13,814 nucleotides of DNA, taken from an uncultured Bacteroidota bacterium. GTDB lineage: Bacteria > Bacteroidota > Bacteroidia > Flavobacteriales > Flavobacteriaceae. How positions within the stretch are numbered: position 1 is the first letter of the stretch; each line of letters begins with the position of its first letter. A program made the translations under genes and the position numbers. The stretch spans positions 1 through 13,814 of the forward strand of contig CAIRNC010000478.1 of NCBI GenBank assembly GCA_903879875.1. The letters run 5' to 3'. Below are positions 1-7,688 of the stretch, one piece after another. The notes beneath the pieces were generated by a model that had not been told where the DNA came from, searched no databases, and saw nothing but the letters and a program-made list of their open reading frames with translations.

Positions 1-198
1 ATCATTCAACAACACAAAGAAGGAAAATTTGAAACCCCTTATAAAAAATTCAAAATCAACCTTCATGGATTGCCTTTTAAAGTAAAAGCAATTGAGTTCG
101 ACAACGAAGAAATAGCTTTAGACAGTGTGTTTTTTGATGGTGAAAACTCCTTGATCATTGATAAAGATTTTACCGAATTGCACATTATTGGTAAATAA
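1..198 (+). CDS. C-terminal fragment, possibly GH31 alpha-glucosidase
   Basis: An open frame runs in from the left edge and ends at a TAA at 196-198, giving the last 65 residues of a protein. The visible part alternates short hydrophobic strands with charged turns, including HGLPFKVKAIEFDN and FTELHIIGK at the very end, which suggests a beta-sandwich tail. It resembles the C-terminal domain at the end of Bacteroidota glycoside hydrolase family 31 enzymes, but this is recalled similarity; no catalytic residues lie in the window. It converges on the beta-helix lipoprotein gene and shares its two-way terminator. That a plus-strand gene ends here is well supported; the family call is tentative. 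Confidence 0.55.
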   Translation: MIQQHKEGKFETPYKKFKINLHGLPFKVKAIEFDNEEIALDSVFFDGENSLIIDKDFTELHIIGK

Positions 199-284
199 AA
201 AAAATCCAAATAGCCTCGTGATATTGCATTTGCAAAAATCGAATGGAATAGAAAACACGAATTGAAAATTATATTATAAAACTA

Positions 285-321
285 AAACACGGATGGTCTA
301 TTTGAAGTACCATCCGTGTTT
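285..321. terminator. bidirectional intrinsic terminator
   Basis: A perfect 13-bp inverted repeat (arms 285-297 and 309-321, AAACACGGATGGT and its complement) encloses an 11-nt loop. On the plus strand it is followed by TCTTTATTTT, and on the minus strand by TTAGTTTTATAAT, so each side has a U-rich tail. It sits between two convergent genes and can end both transcripts. Confidence 0.85.
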
Positions 322-347
322 CTTTATTTTAACTAATCTCTCGAGAA

Positions 348-1880
348 TTAGGGTTTAAATTGATAAGCCCCTATATCAGGATTTGGATTTGGTGCTGTTG
401 GTCTTGGATTTTCTAAGATGTCAATAAAATTGGGACTTAAATTCATTCCAGTATTAATAGCCGACGAACCTTCGGTAAGGTTGAGTTTGTTTTTAGAAGT
501 ATTATCAAACTTTGGATCTTGGTTAATAATACAGTTGGCATAATTGGCTGTAGACGTAAAATCAAATAGCGGATTGGCTTGTGGGCTGTAATAACGCATC
601 AAGCAATTGTTGAATTTATAGTTGAACAAATAACTGTCAGAAGTGGCTTTATTCAAAGAAATTTCTTTTGGATTAAATCCGTAGATAATGCAATTGGTAA
701 AAGTGGCTTGCGTTAAATTATTTGGATATTGAACTGCAACCTCATTAACATAATCAACATAATAATTGTCAACCAAAACGGCAACTTGTTTGGAACTCGG
801 CCAATTATTATTGAAAGTACAATGTATAAAACTATAATTTCCTCCATACGTGCAAGCCAAAGCCGCTTGCCCCGCATTATTAATCACTAAATTAGAACCT
901 TTAATATTGGCATTTTGAGCATAAATACCCAAATTGGAACAATCATAAATTTGAGAGTTACTAATTTCTAAAGGTGTACCAACATTTTCAGCAACCAGCA
1001 ATCCTACACTAGCATTTTTAAGCGTTAGATGATTTATAGAGTGGTTTTTACTGCCTTGACGTAAGTAAATAAAGCCCCATTGCCCGGGTACATCGCTATA
1101 AAAAGGCTCTAATCTATCGCCTTCAAAAACTACTTCATGAGCCAATGTTCCTTCAATTTTTAATGTAGCATTGTTTTGCACTATCAAACCGGAATCGGCA
1201 TGAAAATGCACTCTTGCTCCAGCGGGTATTGTCAAAGTTTCATTGGAAGGCACACTTGCATAACCATAGACGACATAGGGTTTATCGACTTTAAAAGTAA
1301 ATTCATCGCCATTGTCAGGATGGTTGTGTACTAAATTTCGACCACGAGTAGTAATGACCGTATTATTCTCACCAAAGGCAATCGGTACTTCATCATAAAC
1401 AGCATTCACTCGATTTGGATATATAAAATAAGCATCTTGAATAAGTGTTACCAACTCTACCTTTTGGAAATCGTTGCCAGCACCAAATTGAATTTGGTCG
1501 GTATATAAAAATTCAGTAGGCGTTGGCGTGTTTTCCTCAAAGGTGGTTTCTATAAAAATGTACAGACTATCATTAGCCAGAAGTTCAACATTATTAAAGA
1601 TTTTGCCATTTTCGCCTTGCATCCCATCGACCATCATTCGATATTTAGAAGTCAAACCTTTAGCAAGTTTTATTGTGGGTATTGCAATGTTTTTGTTCGT
1701 TTTATTATAAACCTTTAAGGTATAGGTGCTAGAACCAATTTTTTTGAAAATAGTGTCTAAATAGACGGTGTCTTTAGAAAAGGCAAGGTTTCCAACATTT
1801 GGTTCAAAGTTAAAATCGCTTCTACAAGAGGTAAATGCAATTCCAATTCCAATAAAACATAAGATGATAAATCGACGCAT
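348..1880 (-). CDS. beta-helix repeat lipoprotein
   Basis: A predicted 510-residue outer-membrane or surface lipoprotein. The open frame extends 30 codons further upstream, but the ATG at 1878-1880 begins a clear lipoprotein signal peptide: MRRF, a hydrophobic stretch, then the lipobox FTSC with the lipidated Cys at residue 19. Residues about 25-160 look like an Ig-like domain. Residues about 220-480 hold repeated short strands with Asn-rich turns (for example NCIIYGFN and NCLMRYYS), typical of a right-handed parallel beta-helix. The end carries the NPRPTAPNPNPDIGAYQF pattern seen in 'choice-of-anchor Q' proteins. Pectate-lyase-like folds often bind or cleave polysaccharide, but no catalytic set is visible, so the role is unknown. 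It is probably monocistronic, ending at the two-way terminator; no convincing promoter was found. Confidence 0.85.
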   Translation of the reverse strand: MRRFIILCFIGIGIAFTSCRSDFNFEPNVGNLAFSKDTVYLDTIFKKIGSSTYTLKVYNKTNKNIAIPTIKLAKGLTSKYRMMVDGMQGENGKIFNNVELLANDSLYIFIETTFEENTPTPTEFLYTDQIQFGAGNDFQKVELVTLIQDAYFIYPNRVNAVYDEVPIAFGENNTVITTRGRNLVHNHPDNGDEFTFKVDKPYVVYGYASVPSNETLTIPAGARVHFHADSGLIVQNNATLKIEGTLAHEVVFEGDRLEPFYSDVPGQWGFIYLRQGSKNHSINHLTLKNASVGLLVAENVGTPLEISNSQIYDCSNLGIYAQNANIKGSNLVINNAGQAALACTYGGNYSFIHCTFNNNWPSSKQVAVLVDNYYVDYVNEVAVQYPNNLTQATFTNCIIYGFNPKEISLNKATSDSYLFNYKFNNCLMRYYSPQANPLFDFTSTANYANCIINQDPKFDNTSKNKLNLTEGSSAINTGMNLSPNFIDILENPRPTAPNPNPDIGAYQFKP

Positions 1881-2080
1881 TGTGTTTGAATTTTGGTAAA
1901 AATAGTAATAATTTAGGTAACGAAAAAATACGTTTCTATAAAACGGATTAACATATAAGTATAATAACAACTACCATTAGCTGAATAGAAACGCAAAAGT
2001 GATTAGGATAGTATTATCGTTTTTGATTTTTTATGGAGATAGTCCAATTTGTTAATAATAATTTGGGCTTTTTCTTTTTT

Positions 2081-2340
2081 TTCCGTGCATCATTTTATTT
2101 CCGTGTATTGTTTTTCTTCCGCCTATTAAGGTAAAGCTTCCGTGTGTCAAGATGATGCTACTCTCGGTCATTATTAAGTTTCCGCCTGTCAAGGTAAAGT
2201 TTCCGTGTGTCAAGAGGAAGCTACTCTTTGTCACTTTTAAGTTTCCGCCTTTCAAGGTTAAGCTTCCGTGTGTCAAGATAAAGTTACTCTCGGTCACTAT
2301 TTAGTTTCCGTGTTATAAAGTAAAGCTTCCGTAACATATT
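2081..2340. repeat. 21-bp tandem repeat with 63-bp higher-order unit
   Basis: Downstream of the TonB receptor gene is an array of 21-bp units, most starting TTCCG. Three successive 63-bp blocks (2117-2179, 2180-2242, 2243-2305) each hold three subunits in the same order: TTCCGCCTNTCAAGGTAAAG-like, TTCCGTGTGTCAAG-like, and a diverged TACTCTCGGTCA-like unit. Degenerate units flank both ends (18-nt units at 2081 and 2099; weakened units at 2306 and 2327). Because 21 is a multiple of three, long open frames exist on both strands: an 81-codon minus frame with a GTG start, with heptads such as LTHGSFT, and a plus frame rich in KVKFP-type heptads. I do not take either as a gene. The function of the repeat is unknown. 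Confidence 0.9.
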
Positions 2341-2356
2341 TTAAAATTTAGTAATT

Positions 2357-4645
2357 CTATTTAAAATAATAGCATAGGCTTAGTAATGCCATTAATTTTG
2401 TGCCAGGTGTAAAACAGATTTCGGTTACGGGAACGGCTTCATTTTTCAGGCGAGTTTCGGTAGCAAACTGAGTTTCTTTCCATTGGGTATTGAAAATATT
2501 ATTGACACGTAAACCAATTTCGTAATTTGATTTAGTATAATTTAATACGGCATCCGATACCAGATAGCCTTTTGCAGTTAAAGAATAATCTTCTATAGCT
2601 GGGCGATCGGACAAGTAGCGATAGCGTAAACCACCATTCCATCCGTTTTTGTTTTTGTAGGTAATACCTCCTGTGGCACTCCAAATTGGAGCCAAAGGAA
2701 TGTAATCTTCTCCCTTATGATTGTTTGCATAACGACCGTGTGCATAATTCACATCAACATCTATATATAAAGAAGGAATCGGTTCGTAGCGAGCTGTCAA
2801 GTCGAGTCCAAGTCGTTTGGTTTGTCCTGTAATTTCAACAATACCACCGTCTCCACTATATACAAATTCTTGTTGTAAATTCATGTACCAAGCTGCAAAA
2901 TGCAAAAGTAAATTGGTAGTGGGTTTGAAAATGCTTCCCAAGTCACAACCTGTTGCAGAAGGCAAAACTTCTTTGCCATTGGTTACTACAACTGCTCTAG
3001 TATCGTTTGAATGAAATCCGCGTCCAGAACTAAAGTAGAACTGGATATTTTTTGTAGTGTGGTAATACAAACTGAATTTAGGACTTATGACATTGGCGTT
3101 GGCATTGTATATACCAATGCCGTTTAAAGTTACATCCGAAGCTAATTTGTTATTGTATTGATTTATAAATTGATCAAATCGTAGTCCTAAATTCAAACTC
3201 CATTTTTCATTAAATTTGAAAGTTTCGCTAAGGAAAGCGGCTACATTTGTTTCGGAAATATCGCCTAGTTTTAAAGGATTTATTACAGTAAATCGGTCGA
3301 TAGTATTCGATAATTCTGCATTTTTAATAAAATCCCAACGGGCATTTATTCCCGCATTAGTAGTGATTTTGGTAGTACCCCAATAGTGAACATGATTAAA
3401 ACTACCATTGTAACCTATGATATTCCGATTTTCTTTTTGACGAATTTGGTCTCCATTTATAGGGTCATTTAAGTAGAAAGTAAAATTGGTGTGCAAATCA
3501 AAAGAATAGTTAGAAAAAAAGAGTTGGTTCTTAATGAAATCTCCGTTTTTTAAAGTTGTTAATATTTGTGCGTTTAGGTTTGTACGCGAAGTAATTCCTC
3601 CTTCTGTTGGATCCAATGCTCCGTAAAACCCAATGATTCCTTGCGCTACAGCACGGTCAGGAATTTGTCCTGATGCATTCCATTTGCTTTGTAATGTAGA
3701 AGCCGAAAGTTGTAGATAACTGCGTTCTGCTATTTTACAATTGTATTTTGTGAAAAAATTAAAACGATTGAAATGTTGCGGGTTCTCAAAAAAACCATCC
3801 GAATAATTGTATTCTGAAGCTACATACCACGATTGTTGTTTGGCTTTTTGACTTTCATTTAGCAAATTAAAAACGCCTACAATTCTACCAGAATTGAACA
3901 TTCCACCTTCTAATTTAACTAGATTTTGGTCAATGGCATTAGCTGTCTTAAAATCTACAAACCCCGCAGTATCAAAGTTTCCTTTTTCGGCATAATAAGA
4001 TCCTTTTTTAAAATCCACACTTTCGATGGTCTCGGGAATAATAAAATGAGCATCTGCATAACCCTGTCCATGTGCATGAGACACCATATTTATTGGAATT
4101 CCGTCCACATTCAAACTGATATCGGTACCATGGTCGCAGTCAAAGCCACGAATGAAAATTTGTTCTGCCTTGCCACCGCCTTGGTGTTGCCCAATGAATA
4201 ATCCGGGAACGATTCGCAATACTTCCTGAGAATTATTGACACCACGCATTTTGATATCCAGTTTGCTCACTTGTTTGTATTGATTGGCAATTCCGCCAGA
4301 GTTAACGATAACTTCATTGAGTGTTGTTGATTTTTGAGAATCAATTTGGAAAGTAACGCCCGATTTACAATCAAATGCTTTAACCGTTTTGGTTTCAAAT
4401 CCAATACCTGAAAACACAATAGTTTGTTCTTCAGATTGGTTTTCGTTAAAACTAAATTGACCATTTTCGTCGCTTGAAGTGGTTTTGTTTTCAGGCAAAA
4501 GAGTAATGGTTACACCTTCAATTGGTAGATTATTTTTGCTGTCAACCACTTTTGCATAAATGATTTTCTGTTGTGCATTTGCTAAAAATGAAAAGCTTAT
4601 AAAAGATAAGAATATAAATAGTCTTTTTGGTAACATAATAAACAT
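2357..4645 (-). CDS. TonB-dependent outer-membrane receptor
   Basis: A full-length 762-residue receptor that would import a ligand across the outer membrane using TonB/ExbBD energy. An N-terminal signal peptide ends near ANA|QQ (residues 22-26). Residues about 27-112 form a carboxypeptidase-regulatory-like beta domain, common in Bacteroidota receptors. A plug follows (about 125-240, with IFIRGF and LNVDGIPI), then a 22-strand-type barrel ending in an aromatic strand (LLSLCYYFK). The plug carries a histidine-rich stretch, DHGTD (H172) then SHAHGQGYADAH (H190, H192, H200), which I recall as conserved in a receptor subgroup; it might touch a metal, but the substrate cannot be named. No SusD partner is adjacent, which argues against a polysaccharide-utilisation pair. 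Either Met1 (4645) or Met4 (4636) could start translation; Met4 gives the more usual MLPKRLF signal start. Confidence 0.93.
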   Translation of the reverse strand: MFIMLPKRLFIFLSFISFSFLANAQQKIIYAKVVDSKNNLPIEGVTITLLPENKTTSSDENGQFSFNENQSEEQTIVFSGIGFETKTVKAFDCKSGVTFQIDSQKSTTLNEVIVNSGGIANQYKQVSKLDIKMRGVNNSQEVLRIVPGLFIGQHQGGGKAEQIFIRGFDCDHGTDISLNVDGIPINMVSHAHGQGYADAHFIIPETIESVDFKKGSYYAEKGNFDTAGFVDFKTANAIDQNLVKLEGGMFNSGRIVGVFNLLNESQKAKQQSWYVASEYNYSDGFFENPQHFNRFNFFTKYNCKIAERSYLQLSASTLQSKWNASGQIPDRAVAQGIIGFYGALDPTEGGITSRTNLNAQILTTLKNGDFIKNQLFFSNYSFDLHTNFTFYLNDPINGDQIRQKENRNIIGYNGSFNHVHYWGTTKITTNAGINARWDFIKNAELSNTIDRFTVINPLKLGDISETNVAAFLSETFKFNEKWSLNLGLRFDQFINQYNNKLASDVTLNGIGIYNANANVISPKFSLYYHTTKNIQFYFSSGRGFHSNDTRAVVVTNGKEVLPSATGCDLGSIFKPTTNLLLHFAAWYMNLQQEFVYSGDGGIVEITGQTKRLGLDLTARYEPIPSLYIDVDVNYAHGRYANNHKGEDYIPLAPIWSATGGITYKNKNGWNGGLRYRYLSDRPAIEDYSLTAKGYLVSDAVLNYTKSNYEIGLRVNNIFNTQWKETQFATETRLKNEAVPVTEICFTPGTKLMALLSLCYYFK

Positions 4646-4674
4646 TAAAAAAGTATCTAAAATTTAATCAATCA

Positions 4675-4707
4675 CAAAGATAGCAATGGGACTTTATTAT
4701 CAAACAA
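4675..4707 (-). promoter_or_regulatory. promoter of the TonB receptor gene
   Basis: On the minus strand, TATCTTTG (4675-4682) matches the Bacteroidota -7 consensus TAnnTTTG exactly. A TTTG lies 18 nt upstream (4701-4704), a reasonable -33 element. Transcription would begin about 20-25 nt before the start codon, giving a short leader. Confidence 0.65.
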
Positions 4708-4770
4708 AGACTTTGCTTTATTTTGTGTAAAGATTCAATATTCATTTTTCAGATATTTAAGGGCTTTCCA

Positions 4771-4812
4771 TACAAATAAAAAGCGGTCAAGAATTACTTC
4801 TCGACCGCTTTT
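4771..4812 (-). terminator. intrinsic terminator of groEL
   Basis: A 10-bp stem (AAAAGCGGTC at 4779-4788, complement at 4803-4812) extends past one A/C mismatch by four more pairs to a TTAC loop. Read on the minus strand it is followed by a T-rich tail (TTTTTATTTGTA). It lies 28 bp after the groEL stop and separates the chaperonin unit from the TonB receptor gene. Confidence 0.85.
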
Positions 4813-4839
4813 ATAAACTATTGGCTAATGCCTAAAAGA

Positions 4840-6468
4840 TTACATCATGCCTGGCATTCCGCCACCCATTGGCATTCCGCCACCATTTTCTTCTTTAATA
4901 TCTACTAATGCACATTCGGTAGTCAAAATCATTCCAGCTACAGAAGCCGCATTTTCCAATGCTACACGAGTTACTTTTTTAGGATCTATAATACCTGCGG
5001 CTAGCATATCAACATATTCGTCCGTTTTGGCGTTGTAACCAAAATCTCCGGTTCCTTCAGCTACTTTTGCAACTACAACTGAACCTTCAAGACCAGCATT
5101 TTCAACAATAGTTCTCAAAGGAGCTTCAATAGCACGAGATATAATTTTTATTCCAGTAGCTTCGTCAGCATTATCGGCTTTTAATGCAGCAAGAGCGTTT
5201 TTAGCTCTCAATAAAGCAACACCTCCACCAGCAACGATTCCTTCTTCAACAGCAGCACGTGTAGCATGAAGCGCATCGTCCACTCGGTCTTTTTTCTCTT
5301 TCATTTCTACTTCAGAAGCAGCTCCAACATAAAGTACTGCAACACCACCCGCTAATTTAGCCAAACGTTCTTGCAATTTTTCTTTGTCATAGTCAGAAGT
5401 CGTTGCTTCCATTTGACCTTTGATTTGGTTCACACGGTTTTTAATCATATCTGCTTCACCAGCACCGCTTACCACTGTTGTGTTGTCTTTGTCAATGGTT
5501 ACTCTTTTTGCAGTTCCCAACATTTCGATGGTTGTGTTTTCAAGGGTATAACCTCTTTCTTCTGAAATTACAGTTCCTCCTGTTAAAATAGCGATATCTT
5601 CCAACATTGCTTTTCTTCGGTCTCCAAATCCTGGTGCCTTTACAGCTGCAATTTTCAAGGCACCACGCAATTTATTCACTACCAAAGTAGATAAGGCTTC
5701 TCCGTCTACATCTTCAGCAATAATCAATAATGGTTTTCCTGATTGTGCTACAGGTTCAAGAACTGGTAACAATTCTTTTAATGAAGATACTTTTTTATCG
5801 TACAAAAGAATGTAAGGATTTTCTAATTCTGCTTCCATCTTTTCTGGATTGGTTACAAAATACGGAGATAAATACCCTCTGTCAAATTGCATTCCTTCCA
5901 CAACGTCAACATACGTATCCGTTCCTTTAGCTTCTTCAACGGTAATTACCCCTTCTTTACCCACTTTTGCGAAAGCGTTAGCAATTAATTCGCCAATTAC
6001 TTCGTCATTATTGGCAGATATAGATGCAATTTGTTTTATTTTTTCAGAATCACTTCCAACTACTTTGGCTTGTTTAGCCAAGTCAGCAACAATAGCTTCT
6101 ACTGCTTTGTCAATTCCACGTTTCAAGTCCATTGGGTTAGCACCAGCGGCTACGTTTTTCAAACCTTCTTTTACGATGGCTTGTGCCAAAACGGTTGCCG
6201 TTGTAGTTCCATCACCTGCTAAATCATTGGTTTTAGAAGCCACTTCTTTTACCATTTGAGCACCCATGTTTTCTAATGGGTCTTTCAATTCTATTTCTTT
6301 AGCAACCGTAACCCCGTCTTTAGTAACGGTTGGTCCACCAAATGATTTTCCAATAATTACATTACGACCTTTTGGTCCTAAAGTTACTTTTACTGCATTT
6401 GCCAATGCATCAACACCACGTTTTAATCCGTCACGTGCCTCAATATCAAATTTTATATCTTTTGCCAT
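4840..6468 (-). CDS. groEL: chaperonin GroEL (Hsp60)
   Basis: A 542-residue cytosolic chaperonin subunit; two stacked seven-subunit rings fold proteins with ATP and the GroES lid. The sequence is canonical: MAKDIKFD start, TLGPKGRNV, the nucleotide-binding GDGTTTAT loop (D86), RAAVEEGIVAGGG, and the hydrolysis Asp in DDALHATRAA. It ends in the flexible GGM tail (GGGMPMGGGMPGMM). The start is fixed by family alignment; an A9 tract directly precedes the ATG on the coding strand. In most bacteria groES lies immediately upstream, but here a four-helix-bundle gene and repeat arrays (about 430 bp) separate them. No terminator was seen in that gap, so co-transcription from the groES promoter is likely. 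Confidence 0.99.
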   Translation of the reverse strand: MAKDIKFDIEARDGLKRGVDALANAVKVTLGPKGRNVIIGKSFGGPTVTKDGVTVAKEIELKDPLENMGAQMVKEVASKTNDLAGDGTTTATVLAQAIVKEGLKNVAAGANPMDLKRGIDKAVEAIVADLAKQAKVVGSDSEKIKQIASISANNDEVIGELIANAFAKVGKEGVITVEEAKGTDTYVDVVEGMQFDRGYLSPYFVTNPEKMEAELENPYILLYDKKVSSLKELLPVLEPVAQSGKPLLIIAEDVDGEALSTLVVNKLRGALKIAAVKAPGFGDRRKAMLEDIAILTGGTVISEERGYTLENTTIEMLGTAKRVTIDKDNTTVVSGAGEADMIKNRVNQIKGQMEATTSDYDKEKLQERLAKLAGGVAVLYVGAASEVEMKEKKDRVDDALHATRAAVEEGIVAGGGVALLRAKNALAALKADNADEATGIKIISRAIEAPLRTIVENAGLEGSVVVAKVAEGTGDFGYNAKTDEYVDMLAAGIIDPKKVTRVALENAASVAGMILTTECALVDIKEENGGGMPMGGGMPGMM

Positions 6469-6477
6469 TTTTTTTTT

Positions 6478-6512
6478 GCTTTATGCAGAAAGCTGTAAGC
6501 TATAAGCTTTTT
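6478..6512. repeat. 7-bp degenerate repeat array, groEL side
   Basis: Five heptamers in a row begin with GC on the plus strand: GCTTTAT, GCAGAAA, GCTGTAA, GCTATAA, GCTTTTT. The array fills nearly all the space between the four-helix-bundle gene stop and groEL. A matching array lies on the other side of that gene; the pair could form an imperfect long-range stem in the mRNA (about 21 of 30 positions complementary). Confidence 0.75.
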
Positions 6513-6514
6513 CC

Positions 6515-6871
6515 TTACTGCTGTATTAATATTTGTTTTAATTTGTAAATTTTACTTTTTATTATGTTTATTTCCTTTTCTAAGGTTTCAAATATTTCGT
6601 TATCAATATATTTTAGATCTTTAGAAAGAATTAATAAATATTCTGTTTCTGTAGCTGAACCTAGTGCAATATTTAGAAATTGATTGAATTCTTTATCAGA
6701 AGTTCTTCCACAACCTTCACTAATGTTGGTTGGAATTGAGGCGCAAGCTCTTCTAATTTGACTTGTTAATCCATACACTTCTTCTCTTGGGAAACTTGAA
6801 GTGTTTGTATAAAGTTTTAAAGTAAAAGCGTGGCTTAACTGCCAAATTTCATATTTCTTAAAATCTCTCAT
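6515..6871 (-). CDS. four-helix-bundle protein (23S rRNA intervening-sequence family)
   Basis: A 118-residue protein of the family first found encoded in intervening sequences of 23S rRNA genes. Diagnostic pieces are the start MRDFKKYEIWQLSH, then YGLTSQIRRACASIPTNISEGCGR, then EFNQFLNIALGSATETEYLL, and a charged C-terminal helix. Length and start fit the family. The biochemical role is unknown; the known fold is a helical bundle that assembles as a pentamer. It sits between groES and groEL in the same orientation (30 nt after groES, 46 nt before groEL), bordered by 7-bp repeat arrays, so it looks like an insertion into the chaperonin operon. It should be transcribed with groESL. There is no sign of decay. 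Confidence 0.92.
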   Translation of the reverse strand: MRDFKKYEIWQLSHAFTLKLYTNTSSFPREEVYGLTSQIRRACASIPTNISEGCGRTSDKEFNQFLNIALGSATETEYLLILSKDLKYIDNEIFETLEKEINIIKSKIYKLKQILIQQ

Positions 6872-6872
6872 C

Positions 6873-6903
6873 GCTTAATGCTTATTGCCTAAAGCTTAAA
6901 GCT
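6873..6903. repeat. 7-bp degenerate repeat array, groES side
   Basis: Plus-strand heptamers GCTTAAT, GCTTATT, GCCTAAA, GCTTAAA and then GCTA continue into the groES stop codon (6902-6904). GC recurs every seven bases exactly as in the array at 6478-6512. The array fills the whole 30-nt gap between groES and the four-helix-bundle gene, so the inserted segment appears to begin at or inside the groES stop. Confidence 0.75.
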
Positions 6904-7177
6904 AAATAATTGCAAGAATATCGTCCTCACGCATAATCAAATAATCTTTTCCTTCCAATTTTAATTCGGTTCCAGCGTATTTTCCGTAAAGTACACTGTC
7001 TCCAATTTTCACGGTCATTTCGTGGTCTTTAGTTCCGTTTCCAACGGCAACTACGGTACCTTTTTGTGGTTTCTCTTTAGCGGTATCTGGAATAAAAATA
7101 CCAGAAGCAGTTTTTGTTTCAGCAGCTACGGGTTCAATAAGAACGCGGTCTGATAGCGGTTTAATGTGTAATGCCAT
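6902..7177 (-). CDS. groES: co-chaperonin GroES (Hsp10)
   Basis: A 91-residue lid protein; a heptameric ring caps GroEL during the folding cycle. Family marks are IKPLSDRVLIEPVAAE at the start, the mobile loop TKTASGIFIPDTAKEKP (about 22-38) that contacts GroEL, GTVVAVGNG, and DSVLYGKYAGTE near the end, closing with DDILAII. It is the first gene of its transcription unit: the secG terminator lies upstream. No CIRCE element (HrcA operator) is visible in the leader. The next gene in the same direction is the inserted four-helix-bundle gene rather than groEL. Confidence 0.98.
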   Translation of the reverse strand: MALHIKPLSDRVLIEPVAAETKTASGIFIPDTAKEKPQKGTVVAVGNGTKDHEMTVKIGDSVLYGKYAGTELKLEGKDYLIMREDDILAII

Positions 7178-7216
7178 AGTACTAATAATTTATTGTTTTT
7201 ATAATTTAATTTGTTG

Positions 7217-7248
7217 CAAATGCTATTTCAGAAATTGTGCCAAGCCAA
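7217..7248 (-). promoter_or_regulatory. possible groES promoter
   Basis: On the minus strand TAGCATTTG (7217-7225) approximates the -7 consensus TAnnTTTG with one extra base, and a TTG lies 20 nt upstream (7246-7248). The position, about 40-70 nt before groES and just after the secG terminator, is right, but the -7 spacing is imperfect. No inverted-repeat heat-shock operator is seen. Confidence 0.35.
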
Positions 7249-7268
7249 TAAAACTGACACTTCGGTAT

Positions 7269-7302
7269 AAAAAAAATGCCAACACTGTCATGCTGGCATT
7301 TT
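7269..7302 (-). terminator. intrinsic terminator of secG
   Basis: A 9-bp stem AAAATGCCA / TGGCATTTT (arms 7273-7281 and 7294-7302) extends past one mismatch by two more pairs to a 6-nt loop. On the minus strand it runs straight into eight T residues. It lies about 20 bp after the secG stop and separates secG from groES. Confidence 0.9.
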
Positions 7303-7320
7303 GATATATGAGGTAAACTA

Positions 7321-7677
7321 TTATTTTTTTGGTGCTTCAGCAGGTGCACTTGTTGGTTTTGCTGGAGCTGGAGTTGAAGCTGCTGGTGTAGCAGGTTTAA
7401 CTGGAGCAGGAGTTGCAACATCATTGGTATCAATGATTTTTGACTCTGAATTTCCACTGTTAAAACTCAAACTGGACAATAAGATTAAAACAACCAAAGC
7501 AGTTGCTAAAGTCCAGGTGCTTTTATCTAAAAAGTCTGTGGTTTTTTGAACTCCACCCATTTGAGTTGAACCTCCTAATGAAGAAGATAATCCACCACCT
7601 TTAGGGTTTTGCACCATAATTACTATAATTAGTAAAAAACAAACTATTGCTATTAAAACTAAAAAAATTGAAAACAT
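7321..7677 (-). CDS. secG: preprotein translocase subunit SecG
   Basis: A 118-residue inner-membrane subunit of the SecYEG channel that assists SecA-driven export. Two membrane segments are visible (residues about 3-22 and 54-72). Between them lie the conserved VQNPKGGGLSSSLGG and the DKSTWTLA approach to the second helix. After the second helix comes a low-complexity Ala/Pro/Thr-rich tail (about 87-118), a common extension in Flavobacteria. The gene starts 11 nt after the helical-repeat gene and is probably co-transcribed with it, ending at a strong terminator. Confidence 0.95.
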   Translation of the reverse strand: MFSIFLVLIAIVCFLLIIVIMVQNPKGGGLSSSLGGSTQMGGVQKTTDFLDKSTWTLATALVVLILLSSLSFNSGNSESKIIDTNDVATPAPVKPATPAASTPAPAKPTSAPAEAPKK

Positions 7678-7688
7678 ACTATTGATTA

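Noticed and set aside
1881..1970. 30-residue N-terminal extension of the beta-helix lipoprotein
   Set aside because: It would bury the lipoprotein signal peptide; the extension is Tyr/Asn-rich AT-coded sequence, and Met31 directly begins a normal signal peptide.
2052..2297. 81-codon minus-strand frame with LTHGSFT-type heptads as a small protein gene
   Set aside because: It starts with GTG inside the tandem repeat, has no ribosome site, and an equally long open frame exists on the opposite strand. Open frames are expected from a 21-bp repeat unit.
2081..2340. CRISPR array
   Set aside because: The units are contiguous 21-mers with no unique spacers, and no cas genes are nearby.
5849..6259. 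136-codon plus-strand frame opposite groEL
   Set aside because: It is an antisense shadow of a strongly conserved gene, with no family resemblance or start signals.
7217..7250. Sigma-54 promoter before groES (TTGGCACA followed by TTGCA)
   Set aside because: The GG and GC dinucleotides are not separated by the required 10 bases.
7178..7268. CIRCE heat-shock operator
   Set aside because: No TTAGCACTC / GAGTGCTAA inverted repeat occurs in the groES leader.
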